Shown piece by piece: positions 14,586 to 24,210 of a DNA stretch of 40,389 nt. Numbering within the stretch: the stretch's first letter is position 1; each line of letters opens with the position of its first letter. The notes beneath the pieces were generated by a model, which ran no database searches, was not told where the DNA came from, and saw only the letters and a program-made list of their open reading frames with translations. The stretch is from an uncultured Clostridium sp. (lineage in GTDB: Bacteria; Bacillota; Clostridia; TANB77; CAG-508). Location of the stretch: assembly GCA_900553125.1 (NCBI GenBank), contig USCB01000012.1, positions 1 to 40,389 of the forward strand, in the 5' to 3' direction. Position numbers and translations under genes: made by a program.

Positions 14586-17500
14586 ATGGAACAAACAATG
14601 TATGAATTAACAAACCCACAAAAAAGCATTTGGCTTACAGAACAATATTTTCAAAACACAACAATAAATAATATATGTGGAAGTCTAATAATAAAACAAG
14701 ATACAGACTTAAAAGTACTAAACAAAGCCATCAATATTTTTGTAAAAAATAATGATAGTTTTAAATTCAGATTCAAACAAAATGGAAGTGAATTAGAACA
14801 ATATTTTGCCAAAGATGAAGACTTCGATTTCGAGGTTTTAAATATTTTAGAAGAAAAACAAATAGAAGTATTTGCAAAAAAAATGGTAGATACTAAATTT
14901 AGCATTATTGACTCACGTGTTTTTGACTTCAAATTATTCAAATTATCATCAGGTTTTGGTGGATTCATTGTTAATGTTCACCATATCATTTCTGATGCTG
15001 CAACTTTTTCGTTAATAGGCACAGAAATAGTTAAAATTTATTCTAAATTAATAAATAACAAAGAAATTCCTACAAAAACATATTCATACATTGATTATAT
15101 AAATTCTGAAAAAGAATACTTAAAAAGTACTAGGTTTGAAAAAGATAGAGAATATTGGAAAGAACAACTATCTCCTTTACCAGAGGTTGCCACTGTATTT
15201 TCTACAAACTCTGATAAAATTTTAAGTAACTATCTAGCAGATAGAGCAGAATTTATTTTAGATAGTAATCTAATAAACAAAATAAAAGAATTTTGCACAC
15301 TCAATAAAATAAGTATTTATAACTTTTTAATTGGAATTTATTCTATTTATTTTGGAAAAACAAATAATATGGATGTTTTCACATTTGGAACACCAATTTT
15401 AAATAGAACAAATTTTGCCGAAAAACATACATCTGGAATGTTTATTAGTACATCTTTATTAAAAATAGATATGACTGAAAATAAGTCATTTAAAGAATTT
15501 GTGCAAGATATTTATAAAACATGTATGCAAATGCTTAGACACCAAAAATATAATTATCAATTTATTTTAGATGATGTAAGAAAAAATGACAGTTCTATTT
15601 CTGAACTATATGATATAGGACTTTCATACCAAGTAACTCAAGCAACAGATTCGTCTATTGGTATTCCTTATTCTACAAAATGGTACGGAACTGACTATGT
15701 TGCAAACACTTTAGATGTTCATTTTCATGATAATGATGACTCTGGCAATTTACTTGTTGAATATGACTACCAAATTTGTAAACTTGCAAGAGAAGATATT
15801 TTAAGTATTCATAATAGAATATTAGAAATAATTAATCAAATTTTAGAAAATGAAAATATCCCTATTTTTGATATTGATATTGTTACAAAAGAAGAAAGAA
15901 ATATAATTTTAAATCAATTTAATAATTATAAAGAAGAATTTCCAACAGATAAAAATATTGTGGATTTATTTAATAATCAAGTTTTAAAAAATCCAAATAA
16001 TATTGCAGTAATTTTTAAAGATGAAAAAATGACTTATGAGGAATTAGATAAAAAATCCAACCAATTTGCTTGGTATTTAATTTCTAAGCATAATATAAAA
16101 CCAAATTCTATTATTAGTGTTTGTATGAATCGAAATATAGATTTTATTATAACTATTTTAGGTATATTAAAAACGGGTTCAAGCTACCTACCTATTCATC
16201 CAGATTATCCGCTAGAAAGAATTGATTATATTATAAAAAATAGTAATTCTAAATTGTTTATAACAAATACTAATATTAATATAGAAAATAAAATTAATTT
16301 TGCAGATGTTAATTTAAGTAACTTTCCATGCGAAAAAATTAATATAAAAATTGATAGTAATTCTCTTGCCTATGTAATTTACACATCTGGTTCTACTGGT
16401 AAACCTAAAGGAGTTTTACTAAAACATAGTAATTTAATTAATTTTTTATATAGTTTTAATAGCAAATTTAATAATAAATTCAGCGAAAAAGATAATTGTT
16501 TGTCTATTACAAATATATCTTTTGACGTAAGTGTTTGCGAGCTTTTCGTTCCTCTTGTATTTGGCTCATCATTAGTACTTTACGAGGAAAACACTTTAAC
16601 AAATATCAATTTATTAATTAACACTATTATAAAAAATAAAGTTACATTTATGTACATACCACCAAATATTTTACAGACTTTATATGAATATTTAATTGAT
16701 AAAAAAAATGATTTAAAAATAAATAAATTATTAGTTGGTGTTGAAAGTATAAAAAATTCAACATTAAATAATTATTATAATTTAAATAAAAATATAGAAA
16801 TTGTAAACGGCTATGGACCTACTGAAACAACAATTTGCTGTACATTTTTTAAATTTTCTAAGACAAAAAATTTAAATGACAATACTGTTGTTCCAATAGG
16901 AAAACCTTTAACAAATAATAACATTTTTATTTTAAATAAAAATCTACATATTCAACCAATAAATGTACCCGGAGAATTATATGTTTGTGGTAAAAATGTT
17001 TCTTTAGGATACTTAGGAAATGACGAATTAACTAATAAATCTTTTATAAAATTAAATAATGAAATATTTTACAAAACAGGAGATTTAGGTTATTATGACC
17101 CGAATGGAAACATCCACTTTTTAGGTAGAAATGACCATCAAATAAAAATAAGAGGACATAGAGTTGAACTTGGAGAAATTACAAATACCTTAAATAAATT
17201 AGATTTAATTGAAACCTCATTTACTACAATTTGTAATGTAAATAATAAATCTGTTATTTGCTCTTATGTTGTTCTAAAAAATAGAGAACTTGCAAAAACA
17301 TCAAATTATATTTACGATTTAAAAAGAAAATTAAATGAATATTTGCCATATTACATGATACCAACTTACTTTATTTCAGTAAAGCAAATGCCTATTAATT
17401 TAAGTGGAAAGGTTGATAAATCTAAACTTCCAGTCGTAGATGTAAATAAATTTTATACAACAAATATGATACCTTCTAATGAAACCGAAAAATTTTTACA

Positions 17501-20500
17501 AACTGAACTTTTGGATATTTTAAATTTAAAAGAATTATCAACTCAAGATAATTACTTTGATTTCGGTGCCGATTCATTATCTTGTATAAAATTAATTGCT
17601 GAAATATCAAATAATTTTAAAATTGATATTAAAATTTCAGATTTATTCCAAAATAATACAATTAAATTATTAGCGGAATTTATTGATAAACAAAAAAATA
17701 AGAAAAAAATAAATCATCTTTCAAAGGCAGAAAATAAAGAATATTATGACCTTTCTTCTGCTCAAAAAAGAATTTATTATGGTTCTTATATTTTAGATAG
17801 TAGTTCTGTTTCTTACAATTTGCCGGGTGGAATTTTTATGGATAAAATTCCGGATATAGAAAAACTTGAAAATTGTTTTACTAAATTAATTGAAAGAAAT
17901 GAATCGCTTCGTACATATTTTGAAATAATTGATGGAGTGCCTGTTCAAAAAATTTGCAAAGATTTTTCTTTTAAAATAGATGTAATAAATGCAACAGATG
18001 ATAATATTAATAATTATTTTGTGGATTTTGTAAAACCATTTGACTTAAGCAAAGCTCCTATCTTAAGAGTTAGAATAATTAAATTAATTGATAATACTGC
18101 TCTTTTATTATTTGATACACATCATATAATTTCAGATGGTACTTCAATGCAAATTTTAATTAGTGATTTATGCAAATTATATAATGATGAAGAATTAGAG
18201 GAAATCAAATTTACATATAAAGATTATTCAGAATGGGAAAATGCGAATTTAAAATCAGGTGCTTATGAAGATGATAAAAAGTTTTGGCTTAGTAAATTTG
18301 AAGATGATGTTCCAGTTTTGAATTTACCTTATATACGTCCTCGCTCTGCAAAAAAATCATTTAAAGGTGCAAAAGTATATAAAACTTTAAACAGCGAATT
18401 TACTAAAAAAATAAATGACCTTTGTAAAGAATTACAAGTAACTCCCTACATGTTTTTACTAGGTGCCTATTACATATTGCTTTCTAAATATTCTACTCAA
18501 ACAATTATGGTAGTCGGCTCACCTGTTATTGCTAGGGAAAACAGTGATACGCAAAATATTATAGGTATGTTTGTAAATACTTTGCCTTTGAAATTCCATG
18601 TTCATTTTAGAAAAACTTTTAAAGAATATATGGATTCTGTAAAAAATATGTGTTTACAAGCTTTTGAACATCAATCATATCCTTTTAATGAAATTGTAAA
18701 TAATCTAAATATTACTCGTGATGCAAGTAGAAATCCTTTATTTGATGTTTTATTTACTTATCAAAATGAAGGAAATCCAACTGTTAATTTAAATGGAATA
18801 AATTCTACTTACTATTTACCAGATAGCAAAATTGCTAAATTTGATTTATCTTTAGAGGCTATCCCTGAAAAAAATAAATTAAATTTAAGTTTTGAATATT
18901 GTACAAATTTATTTACAAATAGTTTCATTAATACTATGGCAAACCATTATTTAAAAATTTTAGAGGATGTTGTAAATAATCCGGAAATTGAGTTATTTAA
19001 TATTGATATGCTTTATCAAAAAGAAAAAAATAAAATATTAGTTGATTTTAATAAAACAGAAATGGATTATCCAAAAGAAAAATCTTTAGTTGATTTATTT
19101 AAATTAAAGGTGTATAATAATCCCCTAAATATTGCAATTGAGGAAAATGGCAAAAAAATAACCTATAAGGATTTGGATGAAAAATCAAATACAATTGCAT
19201 TAAATATTTTAAATAATAAAAATATACCGAAAAATAGCATTATTGGTGTTTTTATGAACAAATCAATTGAGCTTGTTATTTTAATTTGGGGGATTTTAAA
19301 GGCTGGCCACTCATATATGCCAATGTATGTTGGTTATCCTAAGGAAAGACTTGATTACATGTTAGATAACAGTAAATCTCCATTAGTTTTTACAAACCAA
19401 AAATCTACGGATTTTAAAGCAGAAACTGTTTATATTGATAATTTTGAAAATATTAAAAATACAAAAAATATTAATAATGTAAAATTTAATCCAGATGACA
19501 TAGCTTATGTAATTTATACATCAGGTTCTACCGGAAAACCTAAAGGAGTTAAAATTACTCATAAATGTTTAAATAATTATGTACATTCTTTTTATAATTT
19601 ATTTGGGGGAATTTCTTCAGATGATAGACTTTTGTCTTCTACTAATATTTCATTTGATGTTAGTATTTGGGAATTGTTTTTATCATTACTAAATGGTGCA
19701 ACACTTGTTATTTATGAGGAAGAAATTATTAGCAATATTGTAAAATATGCTAATTCTATTTTTAATAATAAAATAACTACTTTGTACATTCCACCAAATA
19801 TTTTGGAAGAAGTTTATGATTTACTAAAAACTAAGCCAAATGTAAAAATTAATAAATTACTCGTTGGTGTTGAACCTATAAAAAGACATACATTAAATAA
19901 ATATTTTAAACTTAACCCTAATATAAAAATTGTAAATGGCTACGGTCCAACGGAAACAACAATTTGCTCTACTGCTTTGGAATATACTAAATCCATAAAA
20001 TTAGACAAAATCGTTTCTATTGGTAAACCTATTGGAAATACAAAAATCTACATACTTGATAAATATATGCATGTTGTTCCAATTGGTGTTTCTGGTGAAA
20101 TTTGCATTACAGGTGATGGTGTTGGAAAAGGCTATATTGCAAATGAAGAAGAAACAAATAAAAATTTTGTTAAAAATACATTTAATGATTTAAGCCCTAA
20201 AATTTACAAAACAGGTGACTTAGCCAAATGGAATTATGATGGTACTATTTCTTATATTTCAAGAATTGACAACCAAGTAAAAATATCTGGATACAGAGTT
20301 GAATTGTCCGGAATTGATAATACTGTTATAAAATATCCAAGTGTATTTAAAAGTTGCAGTCAGGTTTATAAGGCAAAAAACAAGTCATATTTGGTAACAT
20401 ATTTTACTGCAGATAAAAAAATAGATACACAAAAACTTACTCTATTTTTACAAAGTAAACTTGCATTTTACATGGTTCCAAATATATTAATACAACTTGA

Positions 20501-22046
20501 TTCTTTCCCTTTAACTGTAAATGGAAAAATTGATACTAAAAAACTTCCAAAACCTATTGTAAATTCACAATCAGAGTATGTTGCGCCTACAACTAAACTC
20601 GAAAAAACTTTATGTGAAATTTGGCAAAATTTATTCGATATTAAAAAGGTTGGAATTAATGATGATTTCTTTAGTTTAGGTGGAGATTCTTTATCTGCTA
20701 TAAAACTTCAAGTTGAGGCTTTAAATAAAAATCTAAATATTACTTATGCAGATATTTTTGCTTATCCAACTATTAGATTACTTGCTAAAAAGGCTACAAG
20801 TTCTTCTTCAAATGAAGAAAATGAATTTGAAAATTATGATTATTCTAAAATAAATAAATTGCTGGAATATAATAATGTAAAAAATATTTCGAATAATATT
20901 GAATTAAAACCTATTAAAAATGTATTGCTTACAGGTGCTACTGGATTTTTAGGTTCACATATTTTAGATAGTTATTTTAGTACAAATAATATTGGAACTG
21001 TTTATTGTTTTGTTAGAAACAAAAATAACAAAGAACCTATACAAAGATTAAGGGAACAATTGAATTTCTATTTTGGAAATAAATATGATAATTATTTTGG
21101 AACAAAAATCAAAGTTATAAAAGCAGATACATCTTTAAGTAATTTTGGATTATCTGAAGATGAATATAATGACTTGGCAAATAATATTGATATTGTAATC
21201 AATAGTGCTGCAATTGTTAAACATTATGGAGATTATAATAAATTCTATAATATTAATGTTGTTGGAACTAAAAATTTAATTGATTTTTGTGAGAAATTTA
21301 GTAAAAAACTTTATCATATTTCAACTACAAGTGTTTCAGGACTTGGTCTTCCTGAAAATAGTTTAAGGCAAGAAAAAAATATTACATATTTTAGCGAAAG
21401 AGATTTATATAAAAATCAAAATCTAAATAATACATATTTACAAACAAAATTTGAAGCTGAAAAAATCATTTTAGAAGAAGTTTCAAATAACAAATTAAAT
21501 GCTACTATTTTTAGGATGGGTAATATTTCAAATAGATATATTGATGGAAAATTCCAGATTAATGCAAATGAAAATGCTTTTGTAAATAGAATAAAAGCTA
21601 TTGTTAAATTAGGAGTTATCCAAAATGGCTTTAAAAAACATGCTACTGAATTTGCACCAGTTGATTTTTGTGCTAAGGCTATTATTAATTTAATACAATC
21701 TAATCCTGATTTTACAATTCTCCATATTTTTAATAATAAATTAATTTCTTTTATGGATTTAATTAGTTTTATAAATGAACTTAATATTAAAGTGGATTTT
21801 GTAACAAATAAAGAGTTTTCTAAAAAGGTTTCTTTGTATTTAAAAGATCCTATTTTGAAGAATGATATTTCAGGTATTGTAACTGATTTGGATTCTTCAA
21901 AGAAATTCAAAATTGTAAGTAATATATTAATGGATTGTGATTTTAGTGTAAAATATCTTAATGAAATTGGATTTAATTGGCCTGAAATTAATAAGGAATA
22001 TATTACTAAATATATTGAATATTTTAAAAATATTAATCTTTTATAA
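14586..22046 (+). CDS. Two-module nonribosomal peptide synthetase, C-A-T-C-A-T-reductase
   Basis: This enzyme of about 2,486 aa would join two amino acids and release the chain reductively as an aldehyde. Landmarks (residues from 14586): C1 with HHIISDA at 132; A1 with YTSGSTGKPKG at 599; T1 with FGADSLS, phosphopantetheine Ser at 997; C2 with HHIISDG at 1179; A2 with YTSGSTGKPKG at 1644; T2 with LGGDSLS, Ser 2035; reductase with TGATGFLGSH at 2116 and catalytic YLQTK at 2284-2288. An N-terminal C domain suggests that the first residue is acylated. Pocket residues read by eye are D-V-C-Y-L-G-G-I-C-K (A1) and D-V-W-Y-L-G-G-I-C-K (A2); no substrate is assigned. A2 has a diverged A8 motif (KISGYRVELSG). 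The start is placed at MEQTMYEL, with GGTGAT seven bases upstream; ATG 14571 is possible. No phosphopantetheinyl transferase gene is in the window. Confidence 0.95.
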   Translation: MEQTMYELTNPQKSIWLTEQYFQNTTINNICGSLIIKQDTDLKVLNKAINIFVKNNDSFKFRFKQNGSELEQYFAKDEDFDFEVLNILEEKQIEVFAKKMVDTKFSIIDSRVFDFKLFKLSSGFGGFIVNVHHIISDAATFSLIGTEIVKIYSKLINNKEIPTKTYSYIDYINSEKEYLKSTRFEKDREYWKEQLSPLPEVATVFSTNSDKILSNYLADRAEFILDSNLINKIKEFCTLNKISIYNFLIGIYSIYFGKTNNMDVFTFGTPILNRTNFAEKHTSGMFISTSLLKIDMTENKSFKEFVQDIYKTCMQMLRHQKYNYQFILDDVRKNDSSISELYDIGLSYQVTQATDSSIGIPYSTKWYGTDYVANTLDVHFHDNDDSGNLLVEYDYQICKLAREDILSIHNRILEIINQILENENIPIFDIDIVTKEERNIILNQFNNYKEEFPTDKNIVDLFNNQVLKNPNNIAVIFKDEKMTYEELDKKSNQFAWYLISKHNIKPNSIISVCMNRNIDFIITILGILKTGSSYLPIHPDYPLERIDYIIKNSNSKLFITNTNINIENKINFADVNLSNFPCEKINIKIDSNSLAYVIYTSGSTGKPKGVLLKHSNLINFLYSFNSKFNNKFSEKDNCLSITNISFDVSVCELFVPLVFGSSLVLYEENTLTNINLLINTIIKNKVTFMYIPPNILQTLYEYLIDKKNDLKINKLLVGVESIKNSTLNNYYNLNKNIEIVNGYGPTETTICCTFFKFSKTKNLNDNTVVPIGKPLTNNNIFILNKNLHIQPINVPGELYVCGKNVSLGYLGNDELTNKSFIKLNNEIFYKTGDLGYYDPNGNIHFLGRNDHQIKIRGHRVELGEITNTLNKLDLIETSFTTICNVNNKSVICSYVVLKNRELAKTSNYIYDLKRKLNEYLPYYMIPTYFISVKQMPINLSGKVDKSKLPVVDVNKFYTTNMIPSNETEKFLQTELLDILNLKELSTQDNYFDFGADSLSCIKLIAEISNNFKIDIKISDLFQNNTIKLLAEFIDKQKNKKKINHLSKAENKEYYDLSSAQKRIYYGSYILDSSSVSYNLPGGIFMDKIPDIEKLENCFTKLIERNESLRTYFEIIDGVPVQKICKDFSFKIDVINATDDNINNYFVDFVKPFDLSKAPILRVRIIKLIDNTALLLFDTHHIISDGTSMQILISDLCKLYNDEELEEIKFTYKDYSEWENANLKSGAYEDDKKFWLSKFEDDVPVLNLPYIRPRSAKKSFKGAKVYKTLNSEFTKKINDLCKELQVTPYMFLLGAYYILLSKYSTQTIMVVGSPVIARENSDTQNIIGMFVNTLPLKFHVHFRKTFKEYMDSVKNMCLQAFEHQSYPFNEIVNNLNITRDASRNPLFDVLFTYQNEGNPTVNLNGINSTYYLPDSKIAKFDLSLEAIPEKNKLNLSFEYCTNLFTNSFINTMANHYLKILEDVVNNPEIELFNIDMLYQKEKNKILVDFNKTEMDYPKEKSLVDLFKLKVYNNPLNIAIEENGKKITYKDLDEKSNTIALNILNNKNIPKNSIIGVFMNKSIELVILIWGILKAGHSYMPMYVGYPKERLDYMLDNSKSPLVFTNQKSTDFKAETVYIDNFENIKNTKNINNVKFNPDDIAYVIYTSGSTGKPKGVKITHKCLNNYVHSFYNLFGGISSDDRLLSSTNISFDVSIWELFLSLLNGATLVIYEEEIISNIVKYANSIFNNKITTLYIPPNILEEVYDLLKTKPNVKINKLLVGVEPIKRHTLNKYFKLNPNIKIVNGYGPTETTICSTALEYTKSIKLDKIVSIGKPIGNTKIYILDKYMHVVPIGVSGEICITGDGVGKGYIANEEETNKNFVKNTFNDLSPKIYKTGDLAKWNYDGTISYISRIDNQVKISGYRVELSGIDNTVIKYPSVFKSCSQVYKAKNKSYLVTYFTADKKIDTQKLTLFLQSKLAFYMVPNILIQLDSFPLTVNGKIDTKKLPKPIVNSQSEYVAPTTKLEKTLCEIWQNLFDIKKVGINDDFFSLGGDSLSAIKLQVEALNKNLNITYADIFAYPTIRLLAKKATSSSSNEENEFENYDYSKINKLLEYNNVKNISNNIELKPIKNVLLTGATGFLGSHILDSYFSTNNIGTVYCFVRNKNNKEPIQRLREQLNFYFGNKYDNYFGTKIKVIKADTSLSNFGLSEDEYNDLANNIDIVINSAAIVKHYGDYNKFYNINVVGTKNLIDFCEKFSKKLYHISTTSVSGLGLPENSLRQEKNITYFSERDLYKNQNLNNTYLQTKFEAEKIILEEVSNNKLNATIFRMGNISNRYIDGKFQINANENAFVNRIKAIVKLGVIQNGFKKHATEFAPVDFCAKAIINLIQSNPDFTILHIFNNKLISFMDLISFINELNIKVDFVTNKEFSKKVSLYLKDPILKNDISGIVTDLDSSKKFKIVSNILMDCDFSVKYLNEIGFNWPEINKEYITKYIEYFKNINLL

Positions 22047-22053
22047 CTAGTTT

Positions 22054-22085
22054 GCCAGAAGCCTTTTATTTTGCTTCTGGTAGGC
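22054..22085 (+). promoter_or_regulatory. Hairpin between NRPS and kinase genes
   Basis: CCAGAAGC (22055-22062) pairs perfectly with GCTTCTGG (22073-22080), with an outer GCC/GGC. No T run follows on the plus strand, so it is more likely an intercistronic or processing hairpin than a full terminator. Confidence 0.5.
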
Positions 22086-22116
22086 TTATAAAATTTATCA
22101 CTAAGGAGGAGAAAAA

Positions 22117-23928
22117 ATGTTATTAACTTCATCATCTACTTTTTTTATTTTACTAGCATCATTTGCCGCAACATTTGTTTTGGCTTTAATTATAAAACAA
22201 AAAATAGCTTCAAGCCAATTAAAAACATGCTTTCTTGCAACTTTAATTTGCTTGCTTATTTGTGATGTGGGATTATTGCTTCAAATTGTGTTATCACCTA
22301 TGTATAATATTAATCCTATTTATTTTGATTATTTTGTTTATATTGGTACTTGTTTTTTACCTGTTTGTTTGTTTTTTACGAGCACTGTTTTTACAAAAAC
22401 AAAAATAAAATTAAAAAGAATTTATACTTTCTTTATAATTATACCAATATTATCTTTAATTATTTTATGGACAAATGATTGTCATCATTTATTTTACCAA
22501 ACATATTCGGTTTACCTAAATGAGACTGTTTCTGGTCCATATATGATTGTACATACTTTGTATTCATATGGATTACTTATTTTGAGTATTTTAAATTTGA
22601 TAAAGTTTTCCATAAAAAATGCAGGCTTCTTTTCTCAGCAATCTCTTTTATTAATTGCTGGAACTATTGTGCCCGTTGTAATTAATATTTTGGGAACTTT
22701 AAATATTATAAAAATGTCAATTTATTTAACACCAATTTCATTTACAGTTGCAATTGTGTGCTTTGCTCTTGCAATTTTTAAGTTTAAATTTTTGAGCATT
22801 GCTCCAATTGCTTTACAAAGAGTTGTTGATAGAATTTCTGATGGTTATTTGGTTATAAATGAGGATAATAAAATTATTGATTTTAATAAGACCCTTTTGA
22901 ATTTATTCCATGTTAAAGATGCTGATATTAGGGATAAAAATATTTTTGATATTACTTCTTCTGTTGATGAAATTGACAAAGAAAAATTAAACAAGTTGCT
23001 TACTAAAACTAAGAACACAACCAAAATGCAGTCCTTGACTACTCATTTTGATAGATTAAATAAGTATTTTAATATTGAATTTAGCAGTTTGAATAATAAT
23101 AAGTCTTTTCTTGGTACTTTGATTTTGTTTAAAGATATTACTCAACATATGGAAGATATGAAAACTATTAAGGATAATCAAGATAGCCTTATGGAAAGTG
23201 AGCGTTTGGCTTCTCTTGGTCAACTTATTGGTGGTATTGCTCATAACCTTAAAACTCCTATCATGTCTATATCTGGTGCAGCGGAAGGCTTAACTGATTT
23301 GGTTAAAGAGTATGATATGTCTATTGAAAATCCTTCTGTTAACTTTGATGACCATCATGCTATTGCTAAGGATATGTCGGTTTGGATTGAGAAAATTAAA
23401 GATTATACTGAGTATATGTCTGATATTATTACTGCCGTTAAGGGGCAAGCTGTTACTCTTTCTGAAACTGAGAATGTTTCTTTTGACTTGGAGGAGCTTG
23501 TTAAGAGAATCGATATTTTGATGAAACATGAACTTAAAAATGCTATTATTTATTTGAATGTTCATATGTTTGTTGATAGTAAAATTGTTATTCATGGTGA
23601 TGTTAATAGCTTGGTTCAGGTTATTAATAATATGATTTCTAATGCTATCCAGGCTTATAATGGTAAAACTGAGGAAGAAATTAATCTTGATTTTAATTTG
23701 GATGATAGTAATAATTTGATTATTTCTATTGAGGATCATGCTGATGGATTGCCTCAGAAGGTTAAGGATAAGCTTTTTAAGGAAATGATTACGACAAAAG
23801 GTAAGAATGGTACGGGACTTGGGCTTTATATGTCTTATTCTACTATTAAAGCTCATTTTAATGGGAATATTACTTTTGAGTCGGAGGCTGGTAAGGGAAC
23901 TAAGTTTAATATTATTTTGCCATTATAA
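22117..23928 (+). CDS. Membrane sensor histidine kinase with PAS domain
   Basis: This 603-aa kinase has about seven or eight hydrophobic segments in residues 1-225, like the 7TM sensor histidine kinases. A PAS-like domain follows at about 235-345 (DRISDGYLVINEDNKIIDFN, then LILFKDITQH). The H box is GGIAHNLKTP with His376. The ATPase domain carries NNMISNAIQAY (N box), DHADGLP (G1) and GTGLGLYMSY (G2). The RBS AAGGAGGAG precedes the ATG. It lies 70 bases after the NRPS in the same direction and may be co-transcribed, and it faces the HD-GYP regulator. The ligand is unknown; a role in sensing the NRPS product or envelope state is inference. Confidence 0.92.
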   Translation: MLLTSSSTFFILLASFAATFVLALIIKQKIASSQLKTCFLATLICLLICDVGLLLQIVLSPMYNINPIYFDYFVYIGTCFLPVCLFFTSTVFTKTKIKLKRIYTFFIIIPILSLIILWTNDCHHLFYQTYSVYLNETVSGPYMIVHTLYSYGLLILSILNLIKFSIKNAGFFSQQSLLLIAGTIVPVVINILGTLNIIKMSIYLTPISFTVAIVCFALAIFKFKFLSIAPIALQRVVDRISDGYLVINEDNKIIDFNKTLLNLFHVKDADIRDKNIFDITSSVDEIDKEKLNKLLTKTKNTTKMQSLTTHFDRLNKYFNIEFSSLNNNKSFLGTLILFKDITQHMEDMKTIKDNQDSLMESERLASLGQLIGGIAHNLKTPIMSISGAAEGLTDLVKEYDMSIENPSVNFDDHHAIAKDMSVWIEKIKDYTEYMSDIITAVKGQAVTLSETENVSFDLEELVKRIDILMKHELKNAIIYLNVHMFVDSKIVIHGDVNSLVQVINNMISNAIQAYNGKTEEEINLDFNLDDSNNLIISIEDHADGLPQKVKDKLFKEMITTKGKNGTGLGLYMSYSTIKAHFNGNITFESEAGKGTKFNIILPL

Positions 23929-23953
23929 TGATTTTCTTTTACAGGGAGCCGGC

Positions 23954-24160
23954 TAAGAGATGAAATAATGATTTGATTTTCGTTTTCTTAATGGCTCCTT
24001 TCATAATTTAAGAGTTTCTAAATACAATTAACGGCACCCTTTCACTTAGTCCTCACTATCTCTCGACGCGAACATTTTCCGTGAATTGCATTAAGAAATT
24101 CTAAAATTATTCCAGTCACACATTAAGTAAACGAAAATCAAATCATTATTTCATCTCTTA
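23954..24160. repeat. 207-bp near-palindrome (MITE-like or structured RNA)
   Basis: The outer 32 bases (23954-23985) are the exact reverse complement of 24129-24160, and weaker pairing extends a few bases further out. Inside, TTTCTTAATG pairs with CATTAAGAAA. Reading the minus strand, the centre can also pair as TGCAATTCACGG with CCGTTAATTGTA, extended by further short helices, leaving a loop of about 45 bases that is GC-richer than its surroundings. No ORF is present. It fills the 282-base gap between the convergent kinase and regulator genes. Confidence 0.85.
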
Positions 24161-24210
24161 ACCTTCTCTATTGTTTTGTTTTTATTTATTATTCGCTTTT
24201 TGTTAAATTT

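Noticed and set aside
21416..22135. 239-aa minus-strand ORF overlapping the NRPS reductase end
   Set aside because: It is antisense to conserved reductase sequence and has no recognisable domain or promoter.
23290..23856. 188-aa minus-strand ORF inside the histidine kinase gene
   Set aside because: It lies fully antisense to conserved kinase motifs, has low-complexity Asn/Ile/Arg content and no RBS, so it is a shadow of the plus-strand gene.
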